64,000 nucleotides of DNA, from the NCBI RefSeq assembly GCF_007655135.1, contig NC_045132.1, positions 25,166,354-25,230,353 on the forward strand, read 5' to 3'. Below the pieces are notes generated by a model, which saw only the letters and a program-made list of their open reading frames with translations, made no database searches and was not told where the DNA came from. Shown here in pieces: positions 1 to 11,600 of the stretch. The position numbers and the translations under genes are program-made. Positions within the stretch are counted from its first letter, which is position 1. Each line of letters begins with the position of its first letter. This stretch comes from Punica granatum (lineage: Eukaryota; Streptophyta; Magnoliopsida; Myrtales; Lythraceae).

Positions 1-3000
1 CCAACTGGGTATGAGTTCGATCGAAGCCTGAATTTCTCCAGCAAGCAAACGGAACAAGGGGTGGGGGAATCTGTTTTCTGTAACATACAGTTACACTTTT
101 CCAAAACAAAGATGGCTAAAATTCCCTGTTCGCATGCTAGACAAAAGAGTAATGCAAATTTTTTGTCGTGCATAATCTGATATAGATTCGGAACCTCAAT
201 GGTCCAAACTAATTTAGTTTCAAGATGAGCCGGTTCATCAATGAGTAAAGTTCTTCCAATATTCATAGATTTTTTTGTAAGAGTACTCGAACCCAAAATC
301 ATTTTTAAGGGGAACAAAATTAAATCTCAATCATATGAACCAACCTACGTGGATAGAAATAGCATATTTTCAATATAATTGATTCAAGTTTTGGAGTAGA
401 ATTAAACCCTAGATAGAACTACTACGTATACTATATATTAATGATTAACTACCGGTTACAGCATCTACGTATATGCTGACGGATGACTGTTGTTGCTAGC
501 TTAGCTGCTTATATATGGAGTCGTTGTTCTTGACAACCATATCTATGATTTTACGTATCCACGTGGGTTGCTTTGGCTTTTTTCTGGAAAATAAAAATAT
601 TCCAACAAATATGGGAAATATATATATATATATATACAGACATACATACATACATGTATATCTCGAAAAGGAGTGGACACCAACACGAAGTTGGCTTAGA
701 TTATAAGGGAATCGTTGGCTATAGGGAGGCCATGGATGGTGCGCCATGTCCCGTATAGTATAGATATCTCACTTGGACGATCTGGGGAGAGATTGGACTG
801 GATTTTATTAATTTCACGAAATCATGACCCCAGAAAAAAAAAGGTAAAAGAAAAAAAAAGGGGAGAGGAATGGTCCCAATATTAATATAAAAAAAACATA
901 TATTAAACGAGAAAGGTGTATAGTATTATCACTCTCTTTCTTCCGTGCTCATAAACAACGTTCAAAGGGAAGGAGAATTCTCCCTCTGTCTTGTTCACTT
1001 TTGTGTTGTCATTTTCAATAATTCAACCTTATTAATTATAAGGTCCTGTTATGATGACTGATCACCTCTGTTTGGCATTATTTCATATACATAAGTGGTC
1101 CTAATCTATATCTCTGTATCTATATATATATATATATATATATATATAGATTACAACATGAACGATATGGGAAAGATTCTACGACACAATAAATACGATA
1201 ATATCTTAATTTGCTGTTTCTTGCTTTGGTAGAACGAATCGGAAAAGGCCGAAATTAACGTATAAGAGGATGGAGTTACTGGTTCTTCATTGATTAAGCC
1301 CTAAGTACAATTCTTCGTTGGCATAATACGGGTAAATGAATTAATTAGGTCATTTGTATGTCAAATATCGATAAAAAATAAATAAACAACTGATTGGATT
1401 GACGTTAAATATCTTGTTTTTCTTACCAGCTTGAAGTGCTAGTCGTCTAAATCGGGACAATAGGCGACAGTGATCGCCTGAAATCAGTAATGAATGAACA
1501 TAGCACATGGGAAAGGAAGATGGTCCTTCACGTCCTTTTGTTTTGGATCCTTTTTCTATAAATATATAAAGAGTTCGTACTCGTGTTAAACGCGGTGATA
1601 CATGCACCTTTACAACTAGGCGTACTTCTAAAACTTTAATTAATTTTTATTTTTTACCAAAATTAACGATATAAAAGAGAGAGAAAAATTGCATGAGAGA
1701 AATATATATATTTTTAAATAAATGCTTTTATTATTACATGCGATATTAAGCACATTTTAATGTTTATCAACATAATCCAGCAAAAAAAAAAGAAAGGAAA
1801 GTAATGTGAAAAACTATCGGAGGAGAGACTGGAAAAGTAAATGAAGAGAGAAAATAGGACCGTGGAAAGAGATAATGAGCAGTTATGTTTTGAATTTACT
1901 TTTCTAACCTCAATTTAATAATTCTTATTAATTGAATAATAAATAGCATGAGCATTTTGGCAAGTGAAAGTGAGATAAATTACTTCTTTCTCTCTTTATA
2001 ATAGTAAAATTATAGAAAATGACTTCTTAGTGGACTGATCTGGCTCGATTAGATTAGTAATGACTCAATTGGCCTTTCGGATACCAGGGTTTATACCGAA
2101 AAAAAAATAAAAAATTAAGATGCAAACATTAAAAATGATACGATGATTTCCTTTTTAACTTAAAAAAATTTTGCTTTCAATTCACATAAGCTATTCTACT
2201 TTATTCAAACCCCTAATATGATTGGCCACTGATAATTTATTTGAAATTTGAGTAATTTGCTCAATATTTAAATAATTCATTTTTCTTCACATAAAAGAAA
2301 TGTTATTTTGTATGTCTATGTGCAATGCACAAATTATTTTCAAACCTTCTACATATAACTAAACATGTTTCAATCAAATCGAAGCATCGCATATAGCGAC
2401 ACCTCGATCAGTATTTCTTTACTTTTTTTTTAGGTGAAAATATTTCTCTACTTTTACACAGGCTTTATCCAAACCAATTATAAGGTCTACAATACAATTA
2501 TAATGTTATACGACAAAAAATCAATTGACCATTTGGACCTTTTTATTTACTTTTTCCCACAAACCCATTTACTGTAAGGAAGGTGGAACAAATTATAATA
2601 AGTCGTCGACTTGCAATTCATCCATTTCTTTTATGACTGAGGAATTTGAAAGGAAAAAATTTAAGTAATTATGATTTTTCATTGTGCAAATTATTATCCG
2701 AAAATCTAAAGGTATTAATTTAGTCTAAGTAGCCTATTACGGACTAAAACTCCATCAATTATAAATTTTCTTCATTTATAAGACTCGAATCTGAAACATT
2801 ATTTAAGAAGAATAAATACCGAACTGTTTGAACCGAGCATAGACTTATGATTTTGTCACTAAAGATTGTGTTATGTATTAATTAATTAAGTAGATTTTAC
2901 ACCCCGCGTCCTATGAAATTTAAATTTTTGTTAAATAAATATCTTGTAAATAAAAAAATGACTTACAATTTTACTGCTTCTGAAAATTTCAGTTTATTTA

Positions 3001-3618
3001 ACGAATTAAAAAAAATTGAGTTCATTAAAAGCAAAATATATCGTGGGTGGAATTAAAAATAGATAGTGAGATAGGGAGGAAACAACGGAGAGAGGAAGTT
3101 GAGGGAAGACACCTATAAATATAGGGAGAAGAGAAAGAAAAGACGCGTGTATTCAAAATTAGAGTAGTTTTATACTTTTTATACTTACATGTAATCCTTT
3201 ATTTTACTTTCCTCTAATATAATTAAAGATATTGAGGATAATTTGATAAATTTAGGTAAAAAGTAATCGCTGGGGCACCGAGTCCTCCCATTATTTAGTA
3301 TATTATCGTTTAGCCCCACAATATAGGCATTATATGCAAATACGGTCTACCTCGATTCACTAGAGGCCGAAATATTTGGCTTAGTTAAAGCTGCCACCGT
3401 TTACAAAAAGTGAAAATTACTTCATACACGAGGATTTATTACCTTAGATTATATCAATTATCCCAGTTTATGGGAATTCTCCTATTCATGCCATGTACGG
3501 TAGCATTTTACGATAACTATTCATGAAAGAACCAAAGACTTCAGAAATCTCTCTGGCAAATTATGTTTTTACACCTATCAAAGTGATTGATGAGACATTG
3601 ATTTCGCTCAAACGTTAT
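1..3618. other. Gene-free AT-rich intergenic DNA
   Basis: No coding region can be supported here. The stretch is AT-rich with A/T homopolymers, a (TA)n tract at 1121-1148 and a short one near 617-634. The only structured element I recognise is a dispersed repeat copy at about 1600-2010, listed separately. Short open frames at 496-758 and 1350-1607 run through TA repeats on both strands and resemble no known protein. Confidence 0.7.
1600..2010. repeat. Dispersed repeat D, copy 1
   Basis: This segment aligns by eye, with many small gaps, to 47735-48150. Shared landmarks in the same order are a CATGCAC...TTTTAC start, AAAAATTGCATGA, ATTAAGCACATTT, CAACATAATCCA, a GAAAGGAAAG-type run, GTGAAAAA, ATGTTTTGAATTTA or its near match, and a closing CTTCTTT/CTCTTCC block. 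No clear terminal inverted repeats or coding potential are visible, so the class is unknown. It is probably a non-autonomous transposon or a fragment of a larger element. Confidence 0.5.
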
Positions 3619-3934
3619 CGCTCCGTTTAATTTCGCAATTATGTCTTAAAAATTTTAACTCTAACTTTAACTGTATTCATTACATAACAAAAATCAATAA
3701 TACAATTATTATTTTTCTCTTTTTTAAATTTTTTTAACCATTTAATTCAAATTTTAATATTAAATTCTTTCAACTATCAATTACTTTTTTCACAATTCAA
3801 CAATACAATCATTACTTTTTTTCAACTATTCATTATTTTTCTTACTTTTTATCATAATTCAACAATACAATCATTACAACCTAATTAAAATCAAAATTCA
3901 ACTTTACTTAACTCTAAAACTAAATACACTTATA
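3619..3934. mobile_element. MITE family C, copy 1
   Basis: An element of about 315 bp, repeated at 29358-29664 and, truncated, at 48561-48754. The ends are imperfect inverted repeats: the left end reads CTCCGTTTAATTT and the right end CTCTAAAACTAAATACA. The interior repeats the phrase AATTCAACAATACAATCATTAC. There is no coding capacity. The GTTTGG-type termini are common in plant MITEs of the PIF/Harbinger or hAT type, but I cannot assign the superfamily. Confidence 0.6.
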
Positions 3935-4332
3935 AGGTGTTCACGAGGGATGCATGCTGGCCCCTCTTATTTCCGTTAGAAGCCAATAATTTTAGGACCG
4001 GAATCGGATCATATGTATGTTTTGACGTCCTAACAGGACAAACATATGAGCAAAATAATTAATTTGCTTTTCACTTTTTCCTCATATATATATATATATA
4101 TATGTATGTATGTGTGTGTGTGTGTGTTTGTGTAATGCTATATTGGACACGAAAAAAGGCAAATTTTATCACATCATCAAATGAGGAAGGCGTCTTGTAA
4201 TTCATGATATCATGTACCTGCAAATACACGTATAGAGTAGAGTTTCCCAACCGTCCGATTATCGCGCCGGACAAATCTGTGACCTATATATGTCGCCAAA
4301 GGAATCCAAGGAAGCTGCTTTCACATCTGAAA

Positions 4333-4502
4333 TGTGAACATATATATATATATATTCGGTTACGAAGGAGACCATGAGTCTAATATATTGAAATAAAATT
4401 CATAAATATCTAATAAAGGGACATCGAATCTGAGATCTCTTGATCACCAGTCGAGAGCTGCACCATTATACTATTTCCTCTCTTGATTGTGAACATATAT
4501 AT
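4333..4502 (-). mobile_element. tRNA-derived SINE with 15-bp target duplication
   Basis: On the minus strand the body begins just inside 4487 and shows RNA polymerase III promoter boxes. TAGTATAATGG fits the A box (TRGYNNARNGG), and about 35 nt downstream GATTCGATGTCC fits the B box (9 of 11 positions). The element is flanked by perfect 15-bp direct repeats, TGTGAACATATATAT, at 4333-4347 and 4488-4502, as expected for target-primed retrotransposition. The tail is a (TA)n run at 4346-4354. Its length of about 140 bp is typical of plant SINEs. A diverged relative lies at 29768-29950. Confidence 0.72.
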
Positions 4503-5039
4503 TTATTATTGAATATATGATCGACTGGTTTGTGTATATATATATATATATATATATCTTTTTTTTTTTGTATTCACTGATGTATAAATTTTTACAAGCA
4601 TTAGATGATCTTTTATTATTAATTACCATATTGCACAAAGTCAAAGATGTGCGTAATAAATAGTTTTTTTTCTTTTTGCCTAAGAGTAATAAATAGTTAG
4701 ATGCTGAAATATTCGGTTAAAAGTTATTTGCGCATTAAGTAACCGTACAATAATCACAAAATTTGTATTATATCTTTTCTCTTATAAGCAATTGGATCAA
4801 TCTCTGATTCAAAATCTCGAACTAATAAGTTACGTTAATTAATCTCTTATAAATCTAATAATTTCTTTTTTGTCGACTCTTTTCATTGACACTCAAAACT
4901 CCCAATGCCCGTTGGAGAAGTACAAATTAGGTTTCTTTCTCTCTAATATATAATAATGGTTGATGGTTCACTGTTGCACGTTTTGCGCGAGTTTTTTTTT
5001 TTTGTTGTTCCGACCAGAAAGTCAAAGAAATATTAATGT

Positions 5040-5275
5040 CTTATTTGATTTGTGAGTATAATTTTAAAAATATAATTTTAACTTAATTCTATTAATAATA
5101 AAATAAAATAATTCATACAAAATCAAAAAGTGCGCTCCATTGATACCACTTTTTTCATAACAAAATAACATAATTCATACAAAGTCAAAGAGTATGCTTC
5201 ATTTATACCACTCTTTTTTAAAATCAAAATTTGATTTTAAAATTCTATTATGAAACCAAACGCAGCGTAAATTAT
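5040..5275. mobile_element. MITE family B, copy 1
   Basis: A 235-bp element, also found at 35238-35466. The termini are imperfect inverted repeats: the left end reads TTTGATTTGTGAGTATAATT and the right end ends ...TATGAAACCAAACGCA. The interior carries two internal repeats built around AATAATTCATACAAA(A/G)TCAAA, each followed by a TACCACT or ATCACT block. There is no open reading frame of note. It is a non-autonomous DNA transposon of uncertain superfamily. Confidence 0.58.
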
Positions 5276-7225
5276 CACAATATATGTTCCATGTGTGTTT
5301 CCACTACGAATGATGTAAAGGTATATAGATGATGGGGAAATTCTATCACGACATTGAGTTACGGTATCACACTTGATACTTTAGTTCAAATATTTAATAT
5401 TTCAATTCAAGTATTTAGTACTTCTATTATTTGAGATGGATTGTACAAAATGCTAAACACTTCAACCGTAATACTAAACGCTTAAATTGGAAGTAGAAGT
5501 AAAAAATATTTGTATTAATAACTATCACTAAAAATATTAAATACTTGAATTGAAGTACTAATCGTTTAAATTAAAAGTACCAAATGTGATGTCGTACTAG
5601 AGAGATCCTAGATGATGACGTGATCGATGATCGATGCTCTTCGTTGACTTCATCCCACGATTTATCAGTGTTAATTATGACTCATGAGCTGTCCAGTGCA
5701 TATCTTGTTTACTCAACACCCGGTCACATATTTATATATATATATATACACACACTATCAACAAACGGTTTAATTAGTTTCCTCTGGTATCTTTTGACAA
5801 GGATGGGGTGCGAGTGCACATGTGAAGCTCATGTTAGGCCTTAATATTAAGGACAATGATTGATCCCTGACTATGCGTAGTGGTCTCGTGAGCTTTCTAA
5901 AAGCCATATATAGTTAATATGTTCGGATAGATTTTCCTGTCTGCCATGCCAATTATGCCCGTTCATATTCCCGTTAGTACACGGGATAGTTATCGTCCGA
6001 TAATTCCTACACAACGAAGTCTGAAAAGATGCCAATATCGTCGCATGATATTGCTAACCCTTTTTTGTTCACACGCTACGTACATGTCTCCACAAAAGCA
6101 TTCGTGCATGACACCGATGAGATGTGAGAAAACCAAAACGAATATGAGAGTTATCAGGCCAAGATCCGGCCCATGGGCCAAGCTGTCATAGCCTGGGCCT
6201 GTTCGAGGTCCAATTAGTATGTATTGGGCTGCTTCCAGTATCCAAATTTTCAGAGATCAAGGGCCCTATGTCCTCTAACTCTGTTTGTACTCTTTTTGGG
6301 CAGGGCTAATCCAAGATCCAAGACTAGAAGGCGGGGAGCTTTGCGGTTTCAGCTCGGGTTGGAGATTCGGGTGAAATCAGATGAGTATGATTCAGATAGT
6401 CGACTGGACGATACGCATGCAGCTCCTGTTATTTCCTAGATTGCAGGAATATTTCCCGAATCTTCCGATCTGGTTCCCCGCGTAGGCGATTAAGTCTACC
6501 GCGTGGCGTAAGCATAGAATCGATGGCCGAATTAGCAACTAATCCAACAATATTGGAGATTAATGAAAGGGTGCTGACCTAATATAATTAATTAGACAAA
6601 TGACAAATGATGAAGTGGTACTGTCCCTGTCCCCTCGGTTGGCGATAGGTTTTGTCCCCATGTCCGTCGGTCCCACTCACATTCAGAGACCGAAATGGCA
6701 AAGAAACGGATTTGCCTTCCGTTGAACGCAGTCAAAAAATCGAGTTTCTAGAAGATTTTATGAAATAAAGAAAGTGACACCTGAGAGATGGATGTACCTT
6801 TTATATACTTAAAGAAACACATTAAGGTAATGTTTAATACATCATTTATAAATGAAATTGATTCCAATAAAATTCTTCAAAAAAGAAATTAAGTCCAATA
6901 ATATAATCTCAATTTTAATTGTCATTATCGATACGTGCATTTAGTTAAAAATACTATAAGATATTATTTTTATATTAGTATCATTCTAAAAATAAAATTT
7001 GGCTACATATTAAGCAATTTTCGCAGGTTGAAGGAGCGGAGGATTCATTTATATAACTTTTATATATATATATATATATATACTGTAGATGATTTATAAA
7101 ATGAAAAAGATAAACACCCGCTATCCTTTTCATATTTGTGGGATATAAGATGATTTATATCCATACGATCTGACTCGCCAAGGCCCGTAAAGTCGTAGAA
7201 ACGTCCGATTTTATGGGTAAGAAAG
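5276..7225. other. Intergenic, no supported gene
   Basis: No coding region can be supported. The block at 6170-6800 is less AT-rich and looks promoter-like (GGCCCATGGGCC near 6167-6178, Pro/Ser-type short frames). No conserved protein, splice chain or TATA-to-ATG arrangement follows it. A (TA)n tract lies at 7063-7081. Confidence 0.6.
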
Positions 7226-7227
7226 GT

Positions 7228-7370
7228 GATTTTGACTATCTTGGTATCTGTTAGGTTTCATTATTACTGATTTTTGACTTCCTATTTGTTTGCAATGAAT
7301 TTTGACTACCTTTTGCTCCTGTTAGGTTTCATTATGACTGATTTTGACTTCCCATTTGTTTGGAATGAAT
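7228..7370. repeat. Local tandem duplication, period about 71 bp
   Basis: Two adjacent copies share TTTTGACTA(T/C)C, CTGTTAGGTTTCATTAT and CC(T/C)ATTTGTTTG(C/G)AATGAAT. The copies run about 7228-7299 and 7300-7370. The second copy differs by a few substitutions and a small indel. It is a simple replication-type duplication with no coding content. Confidence 0.75.
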
Positions 7371-7584
7371 CCATTCAATGGCAATATAATATTCAAAACA
7401 AAAAATAATGATAAACAAAAACTTCTGATATGCATATAAAATTACGTTGCATGACGGATTTTCATAATTGATCTCTGATAAGTAATACCGCGTATTATGA
7501 AAATTTTGTATTAGAAAAAAAAAAAAACAACACCACTACTAAACGCTGCAGAGCCCTTGCATTTGGCGAGTGAGAATATTACTA

Positions 7585-8404
7585 AGGTTGTGTTTGGTAG
7601 CCGGTAATCTACGGATATCTCTTTTAAAATTTTCAGGGCCCATTGGATTATCACGTTTGGCTGGAAAAAAATTATCAGGAATCCAAATTACCATTCCAAA
7701 ATCCTATCGATCGTTCATTCTCACGTCTGCTCTCCCGCACACCTCCTCGGCTCTTCAAAGCTCCTGCTTCTCTTTCTCACGAGTCCATCTCGAATTTTCC
7801 CCCATCCTCGAATTCGCCGGCCAAGTTTCTCCCCGATTCAGGTGCTTTTCGATCTCCAAATTTTGTAGCTCGAATAATTGAAAGCGATTTGGAATACTTC
7901 CAAATGAACGATTTGTTTCTTTCACTTGCAAGGCTATGTTCTTCTTATAAAATTTGTGGTACAGACATGAGGAACATTGGGAAAACAAAAATTGTTCTGT
8001 TTCCTCTGCAAAGAATGGACAATCTTTCAGCATGCAAGTATTATGAAGAGGCAAAAGCAATTAAATATATGGCAATTTTGATTTATTTAATTTTATTTAA
8101 GTATTAGGTTTGCTTTGTTTAAACAAATATATCATCTTTTCCTTTCCTGTTGAATATGATAAGTTCGTATAGGTTCAGATTAGCGCTTCTTGTTATTTCT
8201 CTTGAGAATACTTTTGTAAAAGGAAAAAAGTTTACGGTAATCCTTTTGTTAAAACAAACAAGGTAATACAGATTACCAGTGAGATTACATGTGCTTACCA
8301 AACACTGCAATATAATATCACCGGCCATTTAAGAGGTGGTAATTTATCTGGGTAGTAATCCAGGTTGCTAGGTAATTTAAAAGGCAATCCACCAAACCGA
8401 ACCT
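7585..8404. mobile_element. TIR DNA-transposon-like element (non-autonomous)
   Basis: The left terminus AGGTTGTGTTTGGT at 7585 pairs with the right terminus ACCAAACCGAACCT ending at 8404, giving imperfect inverted repeats of 14-15 bp. Subterminal GGTAATC/GATTACC motifs recur near both ends. The interior at 7720-7870 is a C-rich block that reads like a captured leader or exon, with open frames on both strands, but no transposase is recognisable. No convincing target duplication is visible, so the superfamily (hAT or PIF/Harbinger) stays open. Confidence 0.45.
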
Positions 8405-11360
8405 AAAAGAAAATTATTAAAGGGAACTCTGAAACGGCCATGAGGATCAGATAACAAAGGCGACAAGAACCGATAGGTTTAGAATGCATGTGGACATATA
8501 CTCATCCTGTCTTAGGCCACAAAGAAATAATAATGTCTACGTCTTGAATCACAAAACAGTTGCGCCGATGTAAGTTTTGTTTCTTCACCTCTAATATCAA
8601 GATAAAAAATATTTCCTTTACCTATCTCAATCTAATCAAGACACACTCCATAAAATGGCCACGAAAAGTAAATCACCATATTCGGGACTTGTGAATCTTC
8701 GCATTTTTTTACGACGGGAAACTAAAGTTTGAGAAGAGGAAAAATTTTATAAGGTTATTATGACATAAATTTCTAGGTTGAAGCTGTGCCACCGAACTAT
8801 GAGGTGGAATTTAAATGGGAATGCACATGTGTGGTTGGCGATCAAAACAATGTTGCCTTGCCTTTAATTAGCCGTCCATATACGTACATATATATATATA
8901 TATATATGTTTTTTTTTTTTGCTGGAAATCCAAGTTAATATATCTATTATTTGGACCAAGTAAAACGTATATATTTTCTCCTATTTCTTTGAAAACTTTC
9001 GGCAAGCTACTAATTATATGTGATAGATAGCTGGTATCAGAATCTCTGGCTATTTCACCATCTGTCTAGGAAATCTCGTGAATTTATTATCCAAAATTAA
9101 TTGTACTTATTTCTAAAGCATCATATAAGATATGATAAAATGATACTTAGCTCAAGCACAAACAATAGGCATGGAGATAATGGTCTGTAATTCTAAATTT
9201 TCAATTCTCATCTATCACTCCGAGGTAAAAAAAAAAATTCTAATTTTCCTTTTCAGTAAACAATGAGTTAACTTAATCGTTCTCATTTTCTTTTTAAGTT
9301 TTTTTGGGACGAGTAATTTTATTTTTCCCTTTTTGTTTTTATAAAAGACTAGTCATTTTTTTTTTCAATAGACAAATGGAGCCGAATACCAAGAACTGAT
9401 TATAACTAAGAAATGCAAAGCGGGGAACAACGACCTCTACAAGATCGTCTAACAATAGAGAATTTAAGCTATTAGGAACAAAGAAAATAACATAAACACC
9501 AAAACGGAGATTAAATTACACGCTTGAGTTTTCTTCACGGAAAACATGTTGAACAACCACTATAACCCACTCCCTTGCAAGGAGTTATATAATAATAAAT
9601 ACAAAATTTATAAAGAGTTGGTAAGGTGGGGGTGACTTCATTTCGTGTCGAGTGTTCAAAACATGCAAGTGATAAATTTTTAATTTTTATAAGGGGAAAA
9701 AAGAGAGAAAAAAAAATAAACACGAGGAAAAAAACACGAGAAAAATGATAAAGGGAGACCTAAATGAGCGGATCTTTCAAAGCGGAGAGCCTCTCGCTAT
9801 CTATGAATCCGCGAACTCCGCCGCCTACCCATCGCTCCTTCCTCACGCTCGCTCTAAGCGCGTGTTCCCCACAGCCCACCTCCTTATTTTTGTGTTTTAG
9901 TAATTTGTTGTTTATTTAAGCAATTGAGGTTTTGGCCCTTTTCGGCATTACTTATAGACTGATATAGTCTACATAGGAAAGTTTACTGTAATTTCCTTTT
10001 CATTTGAACAGCTTTTTTCGAGCTAATGGTAGTTATAATATGCAAAATAATACTTATGAGGAAATTTATTTGTTACTATTTATGTCGATCTAAATTTGAA
10101 AATATTTTTAATAAGATCTTGAATATTCTTCGTCGATGCATCATACACATATTTGGAGGCGAAAGAGTATGCATTCACGGTGAAATAATATCATCGAATT
10201 CATTATACCCATTACAATTACCAATGATTGACTCAAAATCTGAAATCGAGAAGAGGTGAGTCTTTTAAAGCGAATAGGAAGGTGAAAAAAATTTCAATTA
10301 GGGGGCCAACAAAAAGGTAAAGTCTCAAGGAGGTGGGGGCAAATATCAATAATATCATAAAAATTATAGAAAAATATGTAATTTTTTTAGAATATAAAAG
10401 TTTTTGGGTATGAAATGCATACCGCTTGACCTCGTCCCCTTGTATTAGAGTAATAATAATTTGTTGATCAATCCTAAAATTGAAATGAACTACAAAGATA
10501 TTACTATCTTGTAGTAATTCGTTTGAGTATTTGTTATGAGAAACAGACTTGATCGGATGGACTCATTGAACCCCGATTGAAACTATAAACCCATGAATCC
10601 ATGTCCTTCTCAATTTAATGTCCAATCCGGATTGTTAACACTGAGGATATCATCACTAGTAAGAGCGGACGACCATTTTCCTCATGGCACAAATACTAAG
10701 TTTGTCATTTGATCCATTGGGATCAAGCCATCGAAAATCTTTCAACGAAGTAGATGGAAAAAGTACAGTCACGCATAAGAGGAAAAGAAAACGTAGAACA
10801 TGGCTAGAAGGGGAGAGGATGTTAGACAAGAGAAATGAGAAAATTAAATGTGCTTGTCAAAAAAAAAATTGTCAAGATGAGTTTCCTTGGAATTATTCTA
10901 GAGAGGAGGAAATAAATGAATGAAATAAAGTAAAACTTGTTCAAGACAATTACTAAACTTTAATTTTCATACAATTTAATCAAGATGATGCAATCATACA
11001 AATATGAAAATTTAAGTAACACATAAAAAAAACTATTTAAAAAGTTTCAAAATAAAATCATTTCTCTCCTATTGATGTTTACCATTTTCAAGGTTGAATT
11101 GGGTACTACTTTTATAAATCACATCTAAAATGGCCGATGAGAGAAGAGAAATAATATTTTAAATCTACATTCACTAAAACTGTCATCTAATGTATAGTCC
11201 TTAAAGATCAATTATTCATTGAACTATTGCTCTTTAATTTCCAAGAAATCGTTGCTAGATAAAGGCATAGCATCCTCCTTTTAAGATTTTAATTATATCT
11301 GAACATCAACGGTCGTGATAATGGGATGATTATTATATTAGTAATAAGGTAAAAATTTAA
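8405..11360. other. Intergenic, no supported gene
   Basis: The stretch is AT-rich with a (TA)n tract at 8887-8906 and homopolymer runs. A small GC-richer island at 9775-9890 could encode a short Pro/Ser/Arg-rich peptide but matches nothing I know. A weak SINE-like segment at about 9600-9720 is listed separately. I see no splice chain or conserved protein. Confidence 0.6.
9600..9720 (+). mobile_element. Possible degraded tRNA-derived SINE
   Basis: TTGGTAAGGTGG near 9618 resembles a Pol III A box, and GTTCAAAAC near 9653 fits a degenerate B box about 30 nt downstream. An A-rich segment follows at about 9692-9720. I could not define target duplications or a second copy in this window, so this is tentative. 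Confidence 0.3.
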
Positions 11361-11600
11361 CTCTTTTTATTTATGCAAAATTTGGAGTGTGAGCCCCACG
11401 CGGTGCCAGCTGAGAGTAGAACTTTGCCGCCAAACCCTCCGTCCCACCAACCAACGCCACTGGGGCCCCGCAAGAAAGCTTTTGCCCCAAAAGCACAAAC
11501 AACTTTGGGAGAAAAGCTCAAAAGTGTCGTCGGACACAGCGTGGGGAGGGAGGCGGGAACAGAACAGTGTGGGACAGCCTCGGAGGAGCCACCCATTACA

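Noticed and set aside
3000..3250. Repeat pair with 23440-23600
   Set aside because: Similar purine-rich wording and GATAATTT phrases occur, but there is no ordered alignment beyond what AT-rich composition gives.
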